From positions 4,975,412 to 5,039,411 of the forward strand of contig OZ038439.1 of NCBI GenBank assembly GCA_964036275.1: DNA of 64,000 nucleotides. Reading direction: 5' to 3'. Shown one piece after another: positions 26,101 to 36,073 of the stretch (positions within the stretch are counted from its first letter, which is position 1; each line of letters starts with the position of its first letter). Source of the stretch: Litoditis marina (lineage: Eukaryota > Nematoda > Chromadorea > Rhabditida > Rhabditidae). A program made the position numbers and the translations under genes. The notes under the pieces are model-generated. The model was not told the origin of the DNA and did not search any database. It saw only the letters and a list, made by a program, of their open reading frames with translations.

Positions 26101-29100
26101 TTGTCAGGGAGCTGCCATTATAATAAAAGTAAATTGAATAGTACGTGTAGTTAGTGTTCCAACGAGTAATCTGCTGTGTTTAACAAGTTTCACGTGACTG
26201 TGCAATTGACTAATAGTATATCAAACTTTTTAAGCAAAAAGACTGGTCGATGTCTAGCCTACAACGACAGAAAAAGACAAAAGTTCAAGGCTGACAGTCG
26301 AATGGGTTACTTCTAGAATGGTTTCTATTTTTTTAGTTAGCATTCGTAGTTCGAGATCAAACTATGAATCAGACTAACTTATCCCCGTTCTTAAATGTTT
26401 CTACGGCTTTTCGTTCACATCATTTTTTAACTGGGTGATGCCAGTTTAAAAAAAATGATGAGAACGAAAAATTAAGCTTTTCAGCTACACTTTTACTAAA
26501 AGTGTAGTGGAGTGAAATAGTTGGTGAAAATTTCAGATTTTTTTTTCAACTTTTGCAGTAAGTTCATAACATTTCTGTCTAGATGATGTCCTGGTACGAA
26601 GAAGAGTCGGACTCACAACAGCGAAACAATTATCTCGTTGCCCTCACTTGCACAAAAGATAGGACACAGCTGCAGTGGTGGGTTTCCGATATAAACTAAT
26701 ATTGATTGTTTCCATATGTTTTGTAATGCGAAAATAAAATGGATTTTATACTGGGTTCAATCTTTCAAATCAATCCTATACGGTGAGTGTTGCCATTTCT
26801 TGCTGTGTTTGTAGTTTGAAACCGTGAGTTTTCGTTCGAATTTCGTGGATTATAGCGTATATCCTGGTACAGACTACAACCTGTGACCGTATTTTGTAAG
26901 CTCGAATAGTCGTGTAAGTAGCGAATGAGCGGGTAACTTACACAAACGGTATTTTGTAACTCAAACAGCGCTAATTGAATGTTGTTCGAGGTGACTTACA
27001 CGGCCATATTTACCCGAGGGCTAGAGGGGTCAAATAGCCGCTATTTGAGCACTTTTGTATATGAAACTTATTTTCTGACGTTTTTCCTGAATCACGTTTT
27101 TTGTTTTTCACTTTCGGTGGTGACTACAGTATGTTCAGGCTTCTGGATGCTGCTCTAAGTGGAGAATTGAATATTTCACCTGGGAACCTTCCGAGTTTCG
27201 TTCGAAGAACTTCGAATAATGCTGTTTCCCACCCAATTATGTTGCCTTTTCTCATGGTCAACTGGCAAGACATTCTCACGAAGTTGGTTTTATTTCATTC
27301 TTTTTACAGGAATTTCACCGTTGTTTTCAATCTAATTAGTTATGCAGCTGTTTGTTATAACTTAGGCTGCACTTTTCATAAACGTTAAGTTTTATAGTTA
27401 GTGCACCTGCAATTTTAGAAGTTGAGGTCTGGTACGATTGGAAGGTACTGGGAGTATTCTTGTTTGTCCTAAATGTAGATGAAGTAAAGCATTTAACTCA
27501 CGTGAACTCACGTGAACCGGATGGAACCACGTGAACTTACTTGTACTGAGAAGATTTCTTTTCAGATTCGGATCTCAACTTTTCTCACTAGAGTCTGTCA
27601 TTGTTACGTGTACAAATGTCGTGGATAGCAGAGAGGACTTGAAAACAGTAAGTTTGGTTGTTCGGCGTGGTAGAACTTTCTAAGGCCACATGAGAAAAAC
27701 TCATGATGTCTCTCATGAGAAGTTCCCCGTATATTGCTCGTGAGAAGTTCATGGATAAATCATGACACTCAAATTTCTAACAAAGCAACATGGAACCAGA
27801 TTAGAAGTTGGTGAGATGTTGTTTGTAAGATACCTCATAAGGAATAACTCACGAATTTCCGATCAGATTCTATAGATTGCTATGTTACAACATTAAAAGC
27901 TCACGAGTAGCTCATCTATCATGAGAATCTCATGAGAAACTCATATGAATTTCTCACTCAGACAGAACCTGGGTTGGTTAGAGGGGGACATAAGGGGGCT
28001 TGTCTCACAGGCTCAGGCCTGGCTCGAAGAATCATTGCCACGCGACAGTTTTTGAGTCTTCAACGCGGCAAAACTACGGTTTTGAGTGAATAACATTGAA
28101 TTTTGAGTGAAACAATGGAAATTAGTGAGAAAATTAGATCCAAATGCATATATTTCCTCATTTTGGAGAAGTTTCGTTTTTAGAATATGGGACTTAGGGG
28201 GGTATTTGCTCCGGAGTTCGTTACCGCAAGACTTGGTCCCAGATTTTCCACGGCTAAGTCCCATGAGATCTGTCATAGCAGAATGTAGGACAAACTGCCA
28301 CACCACTAGAGATTTTTAACGTGCCAGGTGGCAAAGTGACAAAGCGCTACTGTAACTATCAGTTCTGATCTGTGATTTTGCTGTGAAAGCTGAACTTTTG
28401 TACAAAGACATCAATTGGATAGCGTTCGTTTGCGTCAACAATAGCGTTCTTTTACAACTGTTTGATCGAAAAAATTGAAACTACGGGAGTGCTGCTATAA
28501 TCCGGAATACTAATATGCGTCTTATTATCTACATTTATTCAGCAGTACTTTTGGGTCTTATCGTATAAACCGCACACGAGGTTGAGATGTTTTTCATGTG
28601 AAGTGGCGTCGTTTGGGTACCAGACGGCGTAGCGATTCGTCCAACATCATGCCAAGTTCATATGAGTTTCTCATGAACACCTCATGAGCTATTCATGAGC
28701 TTCTAATGTTGTAGCATAGCCATCAATAGGATCTCATGACAAGTTCATGAGTTCATATATAGCTCATATAGAGTTCATATATAGACAAGTTCATATATAT
28801 CGCTCATGATGTATTTCATGAGGTTTCGAAGGGTTGCTACAGCGACAGATGAAAAACACCTTCTCGTGGGCGATTTATACAATAAAACTCAAAAATACAA
28901 GACGATGCCAAAGTTCATGGTCCGTAGGAAATAGAGAACATTTATCAGTACTTGTGTGTTTTCCAGTTGGAAAGATTCTATGAAACGGCAGAAAAGGCAA
29001 GAGATTATCATACATTCCGTGTTCAAATTGAGAAGATCGAGCACAAATTGAACTGGAGGGAAAGATATTCGGAAGAAGTAATCGATATTGTTGAACAACG

Positions 29101-29119
29101 TTTGAATAAACTTCAATAA
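12052..29119 (+). CDS. M1-family zinc aminopeptidase, type II membrane protein
   Basis: Twenty-nine exons: 12052-12084, 12454-12557, 12683-13173, 13334-13416, 14179-14277, 14478-14612, 15016-15104, 15513-15665, 16232-16352, 16719-16839, 17324-17387, 18195-18264, 19070-19183, 19599-19730, 20166-20231, 20593-20736, 21064-21185, 21463-21536, 21989-22119, 22833-22949, 23870-23956, 24342-24401, 25138-25181, 25551-25622, 26020-26086, 26583-26677, 27130-27282, 27566-27647, 28967-29119. They sum to 3,276 nt (1,091 aa plus TAA) in one frame. Residues ~1-18 are cytosolic and ~19-39 are a membrane anchor. Then comes a Thr/Pro stalk (exon 3), the N-terminal beta domain (TQFEPMEARRVFPC), GGMEN 487-491, HEIAH 516-520, zinc ligand Glu539 and the proton-donor Tyr601 in SYKK. 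The C-terminal helical domain ends near FGSQLFSLESVI. Family role: removal of N-terminal amino acids from peptides outside the cell or in the lumen. Uncertain points: exon 3 may instead start at 12836 (TCTGCAG acceptor, same frame) and exon 5 at 14164. AATAAA overlaps the stop. Confidence 0.9.
12683..13173 (+). CDS. Aminopeptidase exon 3: Ser/Thr/Pro-rich stalk
   Basis: The exon encodes a low-complexity stretch with many TxxP and PxT units (TVPKTGTLVPKAPTSAPET), as expected for an O-glycosylated stalk between the membrane anchor and the catalytic ectodomain. Two acceptors keep the frame, 12682 and 12835. The first 50 codons (12683-12835) read more like intron than stalk, so the shorter exon is a real alternative. 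Confidence 0.7.
13598..13946. repeat. TGTAGTTTG-ended palindromic repeat hosting a nested insertion
   Basis: The outer ends GTTTGTAGTTTGGTC and GGTCAAACTACAAC are inverse. Related ends recur at about 11396, 14047, 22357, 22501, 26804 and 62283, so this is a dispersed family in the region. The palindrome at 13658-13900 sits inside it. Confidence 0.6.
13658..13900. repeat. Long palindrome with ~57-bp inverted arms (GGTAACC-rich)
   Basis: TAACCGGGTTTTTAGGTAAC opens the element and its inverse closes it. The arms match almost perfectly for about 57 bp and contain repeated AGGTAACCT units. It lies in an intron of the aminopeptidase, nested between TGTTTGTAGTTTGGTC (13598) and GAGGTCAAACTACAAC (about 13930). 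Confidence 0.8.
14714..14835. repeat. MITE copy with GAGTACGTATGCTAGAAGATC end
   Basis: Left end GAGTACGTATGCTAGAAG, right end inverse (CTAGCAAACGTACTC). About 50 bp of the left arm matches the left arm of the element at 22150-22314. It lies in an aminopeptidase intron. Confidence 0.75.
15698..15840. repeat. CT-rich low-complexity tract
   Basis: A C11 run followed by irregular CTCTCTTTCTCCCTATCT units in an aminopeptidase intron. It is not a splice tract, since the next exon starts at 16232. Confidence 0.85.
16021..16110 (-). pseudogene. tRNA-derived repeat, partly duplicated
   Basis: On the minus strand, TATAGTGGTTAGCG resembles a Pol III A box, and GGTTCGGGTC about 30 nt later a B box. 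A second B-box-like GTTCGAGTCTCACTTGAG lies immediately upstream, so the unit is partly duplicated. No proper acceptor or anticodon stem forms, which makes it a SINE or tRNA relic rather than a working tRNA gene. Confidence 0.6.
17324..17387 (+). CDS. Aminopeptidase exon 11: GXMEN exopeptidase motif
   Basis: It encodes DIVAVTEFSFGGMENWGLV. The M1 substrate-N-terminus recognition motif is usually GAMEN; here it is GGMEN. The glutamate that binds the free amino group is retained, so exopeptidase activity is expected. Confidence 0.9.
17965..18145. repeat. CTCATGAG palindrome-rich element, copy 1
   Basis: The ends GGCGGCATAGCAATCC and GGATTGCTACGCCGCC are inverse with one mismatch. The interior contains several CTCATGAG or near-CTCATGAG palindromes. 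Related copies lie at 27690-27960 and 28620-28850, all in aminopeptidase introns. Confidence 0.75.
18195..18264 (+). CDS. Aminopeptidase exon 12: HEXXH zinc motif
   Basis: It encodes QQQIIAHEIAHQ at its end. The two histidines (codons at 18247 and 18259) ligate zinc and the glutamate between them is the general base. It joins in frame to exon 13 ([21 protein letters not shown]). Confidence 0.95.
18430..18626. repeat. Hairpin element with 28-bp perfect inverted arms
   Basis: AAAACTCATTCAGAAATAAA begins a 28-bp arm at 18430-18457 that is perfectly inverted at 18599-18626. Inner ACTCATT and AATGAGT units extend the symmetry. It lies in the intron between the HEXXH and NEGFA exons. Confidence 0.8.
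18887..19018 (+). mobile_element. Dispersed ~130-bp MITE family, copy A
   Basis: It starts TATACTAGAAGTAAATTGA and ends near GTGCGATTGACAAAGAGTA. It shares ATTCTGCTGTGTT and TTTCACGTGACTGTGC with copies at 23997-24129 (inverted), 26121-26220 and 29167-29298. Confidence 0.75.
19070..19183 (+). CDS. Aminopeptidase exon 13: third zinc ligand
   Basis: It begins WFGNRVTT and carries WLNEGFATF. The glutamate lies 19 residues after the second HEXXH histidine, the spacing fixed in M1 enzymes. Confidence 0.95.
19785..19902. mobile_element. Palindromic MITE, pair with 61417-61535
   Basis: Arms: GAAGGACGATTATATGGTCC and inverse GGTCCACATAATCGTCCTGC. A second inner stem uses CCTTTAAACTGCAAT. A copy with the same arms and centre lies at 61417-61535, past the satellite. 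Confidence 0.8.
20109..20148. repeat. (CT)n microsatellite before exon 15
   Basis: About 20 CT units lie just upstream of the acceptor of the exon at 20166, so the tract extends the polypyrimidine region of that intron. Confidence 0.95.
20851..20990. repeat. Degenerate relative of the TTAA element
   Basis: TTAAAGGGCTGTCC near 20851 and TACCCCGGGGTACC near 20943 resemble the end and centre of the element at 24845-25036, but the rest has decayed. Confidence 0.45.
22150..22314. mobile_element. MITE with ~49-bp inverted arms, pair with 14714
   Basis: The left arm starts GAGTACGTATGCTAAAAGAT. The right arm ends ATCTTCTAGCATACGCACTC, and the arms match over about 49 bp with few differences. Both known copies are in aminopeptidase introns. 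Confidence 0.82.
22590..22825. mobile_element. 236-bp MITE with TATAGTCYGTTTC ends, copy 1
   Basis: Starts TATAGTCCGTTTCACC and ends GCGAAACAGACTATA, with matching inner blocks TCTACAGTAATCTT and its relative. The copy at 60377-60612 has exactly the same length (236 bp) and the same ends. The terminal TA may include a TA target duplication as in Tc1/mariner elements. The element ends 7 bp before the splice junction of the exon at 22833. Confidence 0.82.
23270..23676. mobile_element. hAT-like element filled with ACTCGAAA repeats, 8-bp TSD
   Basis: Terminal inverted repeat TAGGGTTGTTAA (23270-23281) with its inverse at 23665-23676, flanked by identical CTTGTGAT (23262-23269 and 23677-23684). 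The interior is almost entirely AACTCGAAA-type short repeats in both orientations, with no coding frame. An 8-bp duplication with TAGGG-type ends fits a non-autonomous hAT element. It lies in the aminopeptidase intron between exons at 22949 and 23870. Confidence 0.88.
23997..24129 (-). mobile_element. Dispersed ~130-bp MITE family, copy B (inverted)
   Basis: It runs from TATACTGTTAGTCAATTG to CAATTTACTTCTAGTATA. Its two ends form an imperfect terminal inverted repeat of about 18 bp. Reverse orientation relative to copies A, C and D. Confidence 0.78.
24438..24550. repeat. Palindromic element, ATTGRCCAGC ends
   Basis: ATTGACCAGCCACTTTTGTA at the left and CTTTTGTAGCTGGCCAAT at the right are imperfectly inverse. 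The inner GAGAGAGTGTGCAGGTCA pairs with the inverse of TGATCTGCATGCTCTCTC. Intronic. Confidence 0.65.
24600..24672. ncRNA. Near-perfect 32-bp hairpin with 8-nt loop
   Basis: The arm at 24600-24631 (GAAACATGCAGGTAGATTCT...) is followed by an 8-nt loop (CAGAGGGC) and its inverse at 24640-24672. The only irregularity is one extra T/A in the right arm. Length and loop suit a small-RNA precursor transcribed with the aminopeptidase intron. It could equally be a collapsed inverted repeat; nothing in the sequence proves expression. Confidence 0.5.
24845..25036. mobile_element. TTAA-flanked element with 23-bp perfect TIR
   Basis: TTAAAGGGGGACAGAAAGGA starts a 23-bp arm at 24845-24867, inverted perfectly at 25014-25036. 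The outermost bases are TTAA on both sides, the target duplication of piggyBac-type elements. Near the left end, TTTAGGTACC and GGTACCTAAA form a 24-bp perfect palindrome at 24872-24895. No transposase frame. Confidence 0.78.
26121..26220 (+). mobile_element. Dispersed ~130-bp MITE family, copy C
   Basis: AAAGTAAATTGAATAG opens and CAATTGACTAATAGTATA closes. It is internally shortened relative to copy A (about 100 bp). Confidence 0.72.
27690..27960. repeat. CTCATGAG palindrome-rich element, copy 2
   Basis: Repeated CATGAG units (ACTCATGATG, CTCTCATGAGAAGTTC, AATCTCATGAGAAACTCATA) as in copy 1, and a GATTGCTATGTTACAACAT-like segment equivalent to the copy 1 interior. The ends are less clear. 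Confidence 0.6.
27957..28277 (+). repeat. ~320-bp dispersed repeat, left copy flanking the satellite
   Basis: It shares long blocks with 58736-59074: CAGACAGAACC.GGG, GAGTTCGTTACCGCAAGACT, CAGATTTTCCACGGCTAAGT and CCCATGAGATCTGTCATAG. Same orientation. A short minus-strand reading frame is conserved between the copies (MTDLMGLSRGKSGTKSCGNE) but has no recognisable function. Confidence 0.75.
28620..28850. repeat. CTCATGAG palindrome-rich element, copy 3
   Basis: AAGTTCATATGAGTTTCTCA and TTGTAGCATAGCCATCAATA match the interior of copy 1. It ends near GGGTTGCTACAGCG. AGTTCATATATAG is locally repeated. Confidence 0.65.
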
Positions 29120-29568
29120 ATATTATGTTTTAGGAGCACTACACTTTAAACATCGAGGATACGATATGCTTTAAGTAAATTGAATATTTTCGTGAAGTTA
29201 GCATTCCAATGAGTCATCGTGCACTTTGTCTGTGCACGTTTCTGACTTCTGCTGTGTTTAACATGGTTCATGGGATTGTGCATTTAACTAACAGTATACA
29301 TCTTATTCTGTTCGATCGTCTTGCTTTTCAAATTCCCGTTTCATTCTATTCGCAGCGCTAAATTACGGATGGTTACGCTCGGCCGATCGAATCACAACTA
29401 CTGTAAGCTAACATCGTTCGAATAGTCATTCTCCAAAGTCGATCTTCAGTTTGGTAACTGTCGAGCCCTGATTAGTTGAACTGAAAAAAAAAACACATAC
29501 CAATAACGGATCAGAACTTAAGTCTCTGAACAGCGTTGATGTTTACTGAACCCAACCGAATGGTTGTC
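29120..29568. other. Spacer between aminopeptidase and satellite
   Basis: Contains MITE copy D (29167-29298). Nothing else recognised in the remaining 270 bp up to the sharp satellite boundary. Confidence 0.6.
29167..29298 (+). mobile_element. Dispersed ~130-bp MITE family, copy D
   Basis: It lies about 50 bp after the aminopeptidase stop codon. It shares AAGTAAATTGAATA, CTTCTGCTGTGTTTAACATG and AACTAACAGTATA with the other copies, and may overlap the 3' UTR or polyadenylation region. Confidence 0.72.
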
Positions 29569-32500
29569 GGAACATGGGATTGGGGCAGGGTACCGAGAAA
29601 TGGGGTAAAACACAACAAGTTTGGGGCGGGGGAGGGATAGGCAAACGGGAAACTGGGTCAGGAACGGGGAAATGGGGTGAGGTATAGTGGTACGGAACAT
29701 GGGATTGGGGCAGGGTACCGAGAAATGGGGTAAAACACAACAAGTTTGGGGCGGGGGAGGGATAGGCAAACGGGAAACTGGGTCAGGAACGGGGAAATGG
29801 GGTGAGGTATAGTGGTACGGAACATGGGATTGGGGCAGGGTACCGAGAAATGGGGTAAAACACAACAAGTTTGGGGCGGGGGAGGGATAGGCAAACGGGA
29901 AACTGGGTCAGGAACGGGGAAATGGGGTGAGGTATAGTGGTACGGAACATGGGATTGGGGCAGGGTACCGAGAAATGGGGTAAAACACAACAAGTTTGGG
30001 GCGGGGGAGGGATAGGCAAACGGGAAACTGGGTCAGGAACGGGGAAATGGGGTGAGGTATAGTGGTACGGAACATGGGATTGGGGCAGGGTACCGAGAAA
30101 TGGGGTAAAACACAACAAGTTTGGGGCGGGGGAGGGATAGGCAAACGGGAAACTGGGTCAGGAACGGGGAAATGGGGTGAGGTATAGTGGTACGGAACAT
30201 GGGATTGGGGCAGGGTACCGAGAAATGGGGTAAAACACAACAAGTTTGGGGCGGGGGAGGGATAGGCAAACGGGAAACTGGGTCAGGAACGGGGAAATGG
30301 GGTGAGGTATAGTGGTACGGAACATGGGATTGGGGCAGGGTACCGAGAAATGGGGTGAAACACAACAAGTATGGGGCGGGGGAGGGATAGGCAAACGGGA
30401 AACTGGGTCAGGAACGGGGAAATGGGGTGAGGTATAGTGGTACGGAACATGGGATTGGGGCAGGGTACCGAGAAATGGGGTAAAACACAACAAGTTTGGG
30501 GCGGGGGGGGGGACAGGCAAACGGGAAACTGGGTCAGGAACGGGGAAATGGGGTGAGGTATAGTGGTACGGAACATGGGATTGGGGCAGGGCACCGAGAA
30601 ATGGGGTAAAACACAACAAGTTTGGGGCGGGGGAGGGATAGGCAAACGGGAAACTGGGTCAGGAACGGGGAAATGGGGTGAGGTATAGTGGTACGGAACA
30701 TGGGATTGGGGCAGGGTACCGAGAAATGGGGTGAAACACAACAAGTATGGGGCGGGGGAGGGATAGGCAAACGGGAAACTGGGTCAGGAACGGGGAAATG
30801 GGGTGAGGTATAGTGGTACGGAACATGGGATTGGGGCAGGGTACCGAGAAATGGGGTAAAACACAACAAGTTTGGGGCGGGGGAGGGATAGGCAAACGGG
30901 AAACTGGGTCAGGAACGGGGAAATGGGGTGAGGTATAGTGGTACGGAACATGGGATTGGGGCAGGGTACCGAGAAATGGGGTAAAACACAACAAGTTTGG
31001 GGCGGGGGAGGGATAGGCAAACGGGAAACTGGGTCAGGAACGGGGAAATGGGGTGAGGTATAGTGGTACGGAACATGGGATTGGGGCAGGGTACCGAGAA
31101 ATGGGGTAAAACACAACAAGTTTGGGGCGGGGGAGGGATAGGCAAACGGGAAACTGGGTCAGGAACGGGGAAATGGGGTGAGGTATAGTGGTACGGAACA
31201 TGGGATTGGGGCAGGGTACCGAGAAATGGGGTAAAACACAACAAGTTTGGGGCGGGGGAGGGATAGGCAAACGGGAAACTGGGTCAGGAACGGGGAAATG
31301 GGGTGAGGTATAGTGGTACGGAACATGGGATTGGGGCAGGGTACCGAGAAATGGGGTAAAACACAACAAGTTTGGGGCGGGGGAGGGATAGGCAAACGGG
31401 AAACTGGGTCAGGAACGGGGAAATGGGGTGAGGTATAGTGGTACGGAACATGGGATTGGGGCAGGGTACCGAGAAATGGGGTAAAACACAACAAGTTTGG
31501 GGCGGGGGAGGGATAGGCAAACGGGAAACTGGGTCAGGAACGGGGAAATGGGGTGAGGTATAGTGGTACGGAACATGGGATTGGGGCAGGGTACCGAGAA
31601 ATGGGGTGAAACACAACAAGTATGGGGCGGGGGAGGGATAGGCAAACGGGAAACTGGGTCAGGAACGGGGAAATGGGGTGAGGTATAGTGGTACGGAACA
31701 TGGGATTGGGGCAGGGTACCGAGAAATGGGGTGAAACACAACAAGTATGGGGCGGGGGGGGGGGACAGGCAAACGGGAAACTGGGTCAGGAACGGGGAAA
31801 TGGGGTGAGGTATAGTGGTACGAAACATGGGATTGGGGCAGGGCACCGAGAAATGGGGTAAAACACAACAAGTATGGGGCGGGGGAGGGATAGGCAAACG
31901 GGAAACTGGGTCAGGAACGGGGAAATGGGGTGAGGTATAGTGGTACGGAACATGGGATTGGGGCAGGGTACCGAGAAATGGGGTGAAACACAACAAGTTT
32001 GGGGCGGGGGAGGGATAGGCAAACGGGAAACTGGGTCAGGAACGGGGAAATGGGGTGAGGTATAGTGGTACGGAACATGGGATTGGGGCAGGGTACCGAG
32101 AAATGGGGTAAAACACAACAAGTTTAGGGCGGAGGAGGGATAGGCAACGGGAAACTGGGTCAGGAACGAGGAAATGGGGTGAGGTATAGTGGTACGGAAC
32201 ATGGGATTGGGGCAGGGTACCGAGAAATGGGGTAAAACACAACAAGTTTGGGGCGGGGGAGGGATAGGCAAACGGGAAACTGGGTCAGGAACGGGGAAAT
32301 GGGGTGAGGTATAGTGGTACGGAACATGGGATTGGGGCAGGGTACCGAGAAATGGGGTAAAACACAACAAGTTTGGGGCGGGGGGGGGACAGGCAAACGG
32401 GAAACTGGGTCAGGAACGGGGAAATGGGGTGAGGTATAGTGGTACGGAACATGGGATTGGGGCAGGGCACCGAGAAATGGGGTAAAACACAACAAGTTTG

Positions 32501-33094
32501 GGGCGGGGGAGGGATAGGCAAACGGGAAACTGGGTCAGGAACGGGGAAATGGGGTGAGGTATAGTGGTACGGAACATGGGATTGGGGCAGGGTACCGAGA
32601 AATGGGGTAAAACACAACACGTTTGGGGCGGGGGAGGGATAGGCAAACGGGAAACTGGGTCAGGAACGGGGAAATGGGGTGAGGTATAGTGGTACGGAAC
32701 ATGGGATTGGGGCAGGGTACCGAGAAATGGAGTAAAACACAACAAGTTTGGGGCGGGGGAGGGATAGGCAAACGGGAAACTGGGTCAGGAACGGGGAAAT
32801 GGGGTGAGGTATAGTGGTACGGAACATGGGATTGGGGCAGGGTACCGAGAAATGGGGTAAAACACAACAAGTTTGGGGCGGGGGAGGGATAGGCAAACGG
32901 GAAACTGGGTCAGGAACGGGGAAATGGGGTGAGGTATAGTGGTACGGAACATGGGATTGGGGCAGGGTACCGAGAAATGGGGTAAAACACGACAAGTTTG
33001 GGGCGGGGGAGGGATAGGCAAACGGGAAACTGGGTCAGGAACGGGGAAATGGGGTGAGGTATAGTGGTACGGAACATGGGATTGGGGCAGGGTA

Positions 33095-33750
33095 CCGAAA
33101 TATGTGGTAAAACACGACCAATTCGAGGCGGGGAGAAATACGTAACTGGATAACCGGGTCGGGGACAGGGAAGTCGGGTACGGTATGCTGGTACGGAACA
33201 TGGGATTGGGGGCAGGGTACCGAAATATGAGGGTGAAACACGACAATTTTGGGGCGGGGGAGGGATAGGCAAACGGGAAACTGGGTCAGGGACGGGGGAA
33301 TGGGGTGAGGTATAGTGGTACGGAACATGGGATTGGGGCAGGGTACCGAAATATGTGGTAAAACACGACCAATTTGAGGCGGGGAGAAATACGTAACTGG
33401 ATAACCGGGTCGGGGACGGGGAAGTCGGGTACGGTATGCTGGTACGGAACATGGGATTGGGGGCAGGTTACCGAAATATGAGGGTGAAACACGACATTTT
33501 CGAGGCCCGGAAAATGGGTTAAAACACGACCAATTTGGGGCGGCAAGGGATACGCAAAAAAGAAATTGGGTCAGGTACGGGAAAATAGGGTAGGGTTATG
33601 GTACGGAACATGGAGTTGGGGGCAGGGAACCGGAATATGGGGTCAAACGCGACACGTTTAGGGCGGGGAGGTATACGCAAATAGGAAACTGGGTAAGGGA
33701 CGGAGAAATGGGGTACGGTATAGTGGTACGGAACGTGAGATTGGTGGCAG
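33095..33750. repeat. First B-type block within the satellite
   Basis: Diverged monomers carrying ACCGAAATATGTGG, AACTGGATAACCGGGTC and GGGTTAAAACACGACC. It includes a one-base insertion (GTAGGGTTATGG near 33594, where later blocks read GTAGGGTATGG). Similar blocks start near 36135, 37295, 42205, 43740, 46260, 47795, 49705, 52860 and 55895. Confidence 0.85.
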
Positions 33751-33945
33751 GGTACCGAGAAATGGGGTAAAACACAACAAGTTTGGGGCGGGGGAGGGAC
33801 AGGCAAACGGGAAACTGGGTCAGGAACGGGGAAATGGGGTGATGGTATAGTGGTACGGAACATGGGATTGGGGCAGGGTACCGAGAAATGGGGTAAAACA
33901 CAACAAGTTTGGAGCGGGGGAGGGACAGGCAAACGGGAAACTGAG

Positions 33946-36034
33946 TCAGGAACGGGGAAATGGGGTGAGGTATAGTGGTACGGAACATGGGATTGCGGCA
34001 GGGCACCGAGAAATGAGGTAAAACACAACAAGTTTGGGGCGGGGGAGGGATAGGCAAACGGGAAACTGGGTCAGGAACGGGGAAATGGGGTGAGGTATAG
34101 TGGTACGGAACATGGGATTGGGGCAGGGTACCGAGAAACGGGGTAAAACACAACACGTTTGGGGCGGGGGAGGGATAGGCAAACGGGAAACTGGGTCAGG
34201 AACGGGGAAATGGGGTGAGGTATAGTGGTACGGAACATGGGATTGGGGCAGGGTACCGAGAAATGGGGTAAAACACAACAAGTTTGGGGCGGGGGAGGGA
34301 TAGGCAAACGGGAAACTGGGTCTGGAACGGGGAAATGGGGTGAGGTATAGTGGTACGGAACATGGGATTGGGGCAGGGTGCCGAGAAATTGGGTAAAACA
34401 CAACAAGTTTGGGGCGGGGGAGGGATAGGCAAACGGGAAACTGGGTCAGGAACGGGGAAATGGGGTGATGGTATAGTGGTACGGAACATGGGATTGGGGC
34501 AGGGTACCGAGAAATGGGGTAAAACACAACAAGTTTGGGGCGGGGGAGGGACAGGCAAACGGGAAACTGAGTCAGGAACGGGGAAATGGGGTGAGGTATA
34601 GTGGTACGGAACATGGGATTGGGGCAGGGTACCGAGAAATGGGGTAAAACACAACAAGTTTGGAGCGGGGGAGGGATAGGCAAACGGGAAACTGGGTCAG
34701 GAACGGGGAAATGGGGTGAGGTATAGTGGTACGGAACATGGGATTGGGGCAGGGTACCGAGAAATGGGGTAAAACACAACACGTTTGGGGCGGGGGAGGG
34801 ATAGGCAAACGGGAAACTGGGTCAGGAACGGGGAAATGGGGTGAGGTATAGTGGTACGGAACATGGGATTGGGGCAGGGTACCGAGAAATGGGGTAAAAC
34901 ACAACAAGTTTGGGGCGGGGGAGGGACAGGCAAACGGGAAACTGGGTCAGGAACGGGGAAATGGGGTGATGGTATAGTGGTACGGAACATGGGATTGGGG
35001 CAGGGTACCGAGAAATGGGGTAAAACACAACAAGTTTGGGGCGGGGGAGGGACAGGCAAACGGGAAACTGAGTCAGGAACGGGGAAATGGGGTGAGGTAT
35101 AGTGGTACGGAACATGGGATTGCGGCAGGGCACCGAGAAATGAGGTAAAACACAACAAGTTTGGGGCGGGGGAGGGATAGGCAAACGGGAAACTGGGTCA
35201 GGAACGGGGAAATGGGGTGAGGTATAGTGGTACGGAACATGGGATTGGGGCAGGGTACCGAGAAACGGGGTAAAACACAACACGTTTGGGGCGGGGGAGG
35301 GATAGGCAAACGGGAAACTGGGTCAGGAACGGGGAAATGGGGTGAGGTATAGTGGTACGGAACATGGGATTGGGGCAGGGTACCGAGAAATGGGGTAAAA
35401 CACAACAAGTTTGGGGCGGGGGAGGGATAGGCAAACGGGAAACTGGGTCTGGAACGGGGAAATGGGGTGAGGTATAGTGGTACGGAACATGGGATTGGGG
35501 CAGGGTGCCGAGAAATTGGGTAAAACACAACAAGTTTGGGGCGGGGGAGGGATAGGCAAACGGGAAACTGGGTCAGGAACGGGGAAATGGGGTGATGGTA
35601 TAGTGGTACGGAACATGGGATTGGGGCAGGGTACCGAGAAATGGGGTAAAACACAACAAGTTTGGGGCGGGGGAGGGACAGGCAAACGGGAAACTGAGTC
35701 AGGAACGGGGAAATGGGGTGAGGTATAGTGGTACGGAACATGGGATTGGGGCAGGGTACCGAGAAATGGGGTAAAACACAACAAGTTTGGAGCGGGGGAG
35801 GGATAGGCAAACGGGAAACTGGGTCAGGAACGGGGAAATGGGGTGAGGTATAGTGGTACGGAACATGGGATTGGGGCAGGGTACCGAGAAATGGGGTAAA
35901 ACACAACACGTTTGGGGCGGGGGAGGGATAGGCAAACGGGAAACTGGGTCAGGAACGGGGAAATGGGGTGAGGTATAGTGGTACGGAACATGGGATTGGG
36001 GCAGGGTACCGAGAAATGGGGTAAAACACAACAA
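33946..36034. repeat. 1,127-bp duplication inside the satellite
   Basis: The monomer series with marker variants (GATTGCGGCAGGGCACC, GAGAAACGGGGT, GGGTCTGGAACGG, CAGGGTGCCGAGAAATTGGG) at about 33946-34907 repeats in the same order 1,127 bp later. It includes the rare TCTGGAACGG variant (34321 and 35448). Confidence 0.85.
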
Positions 36035-36073
36035 GTTTGGGGCGGGGGAGGGATAGGCAAACGGGAAACTGGG

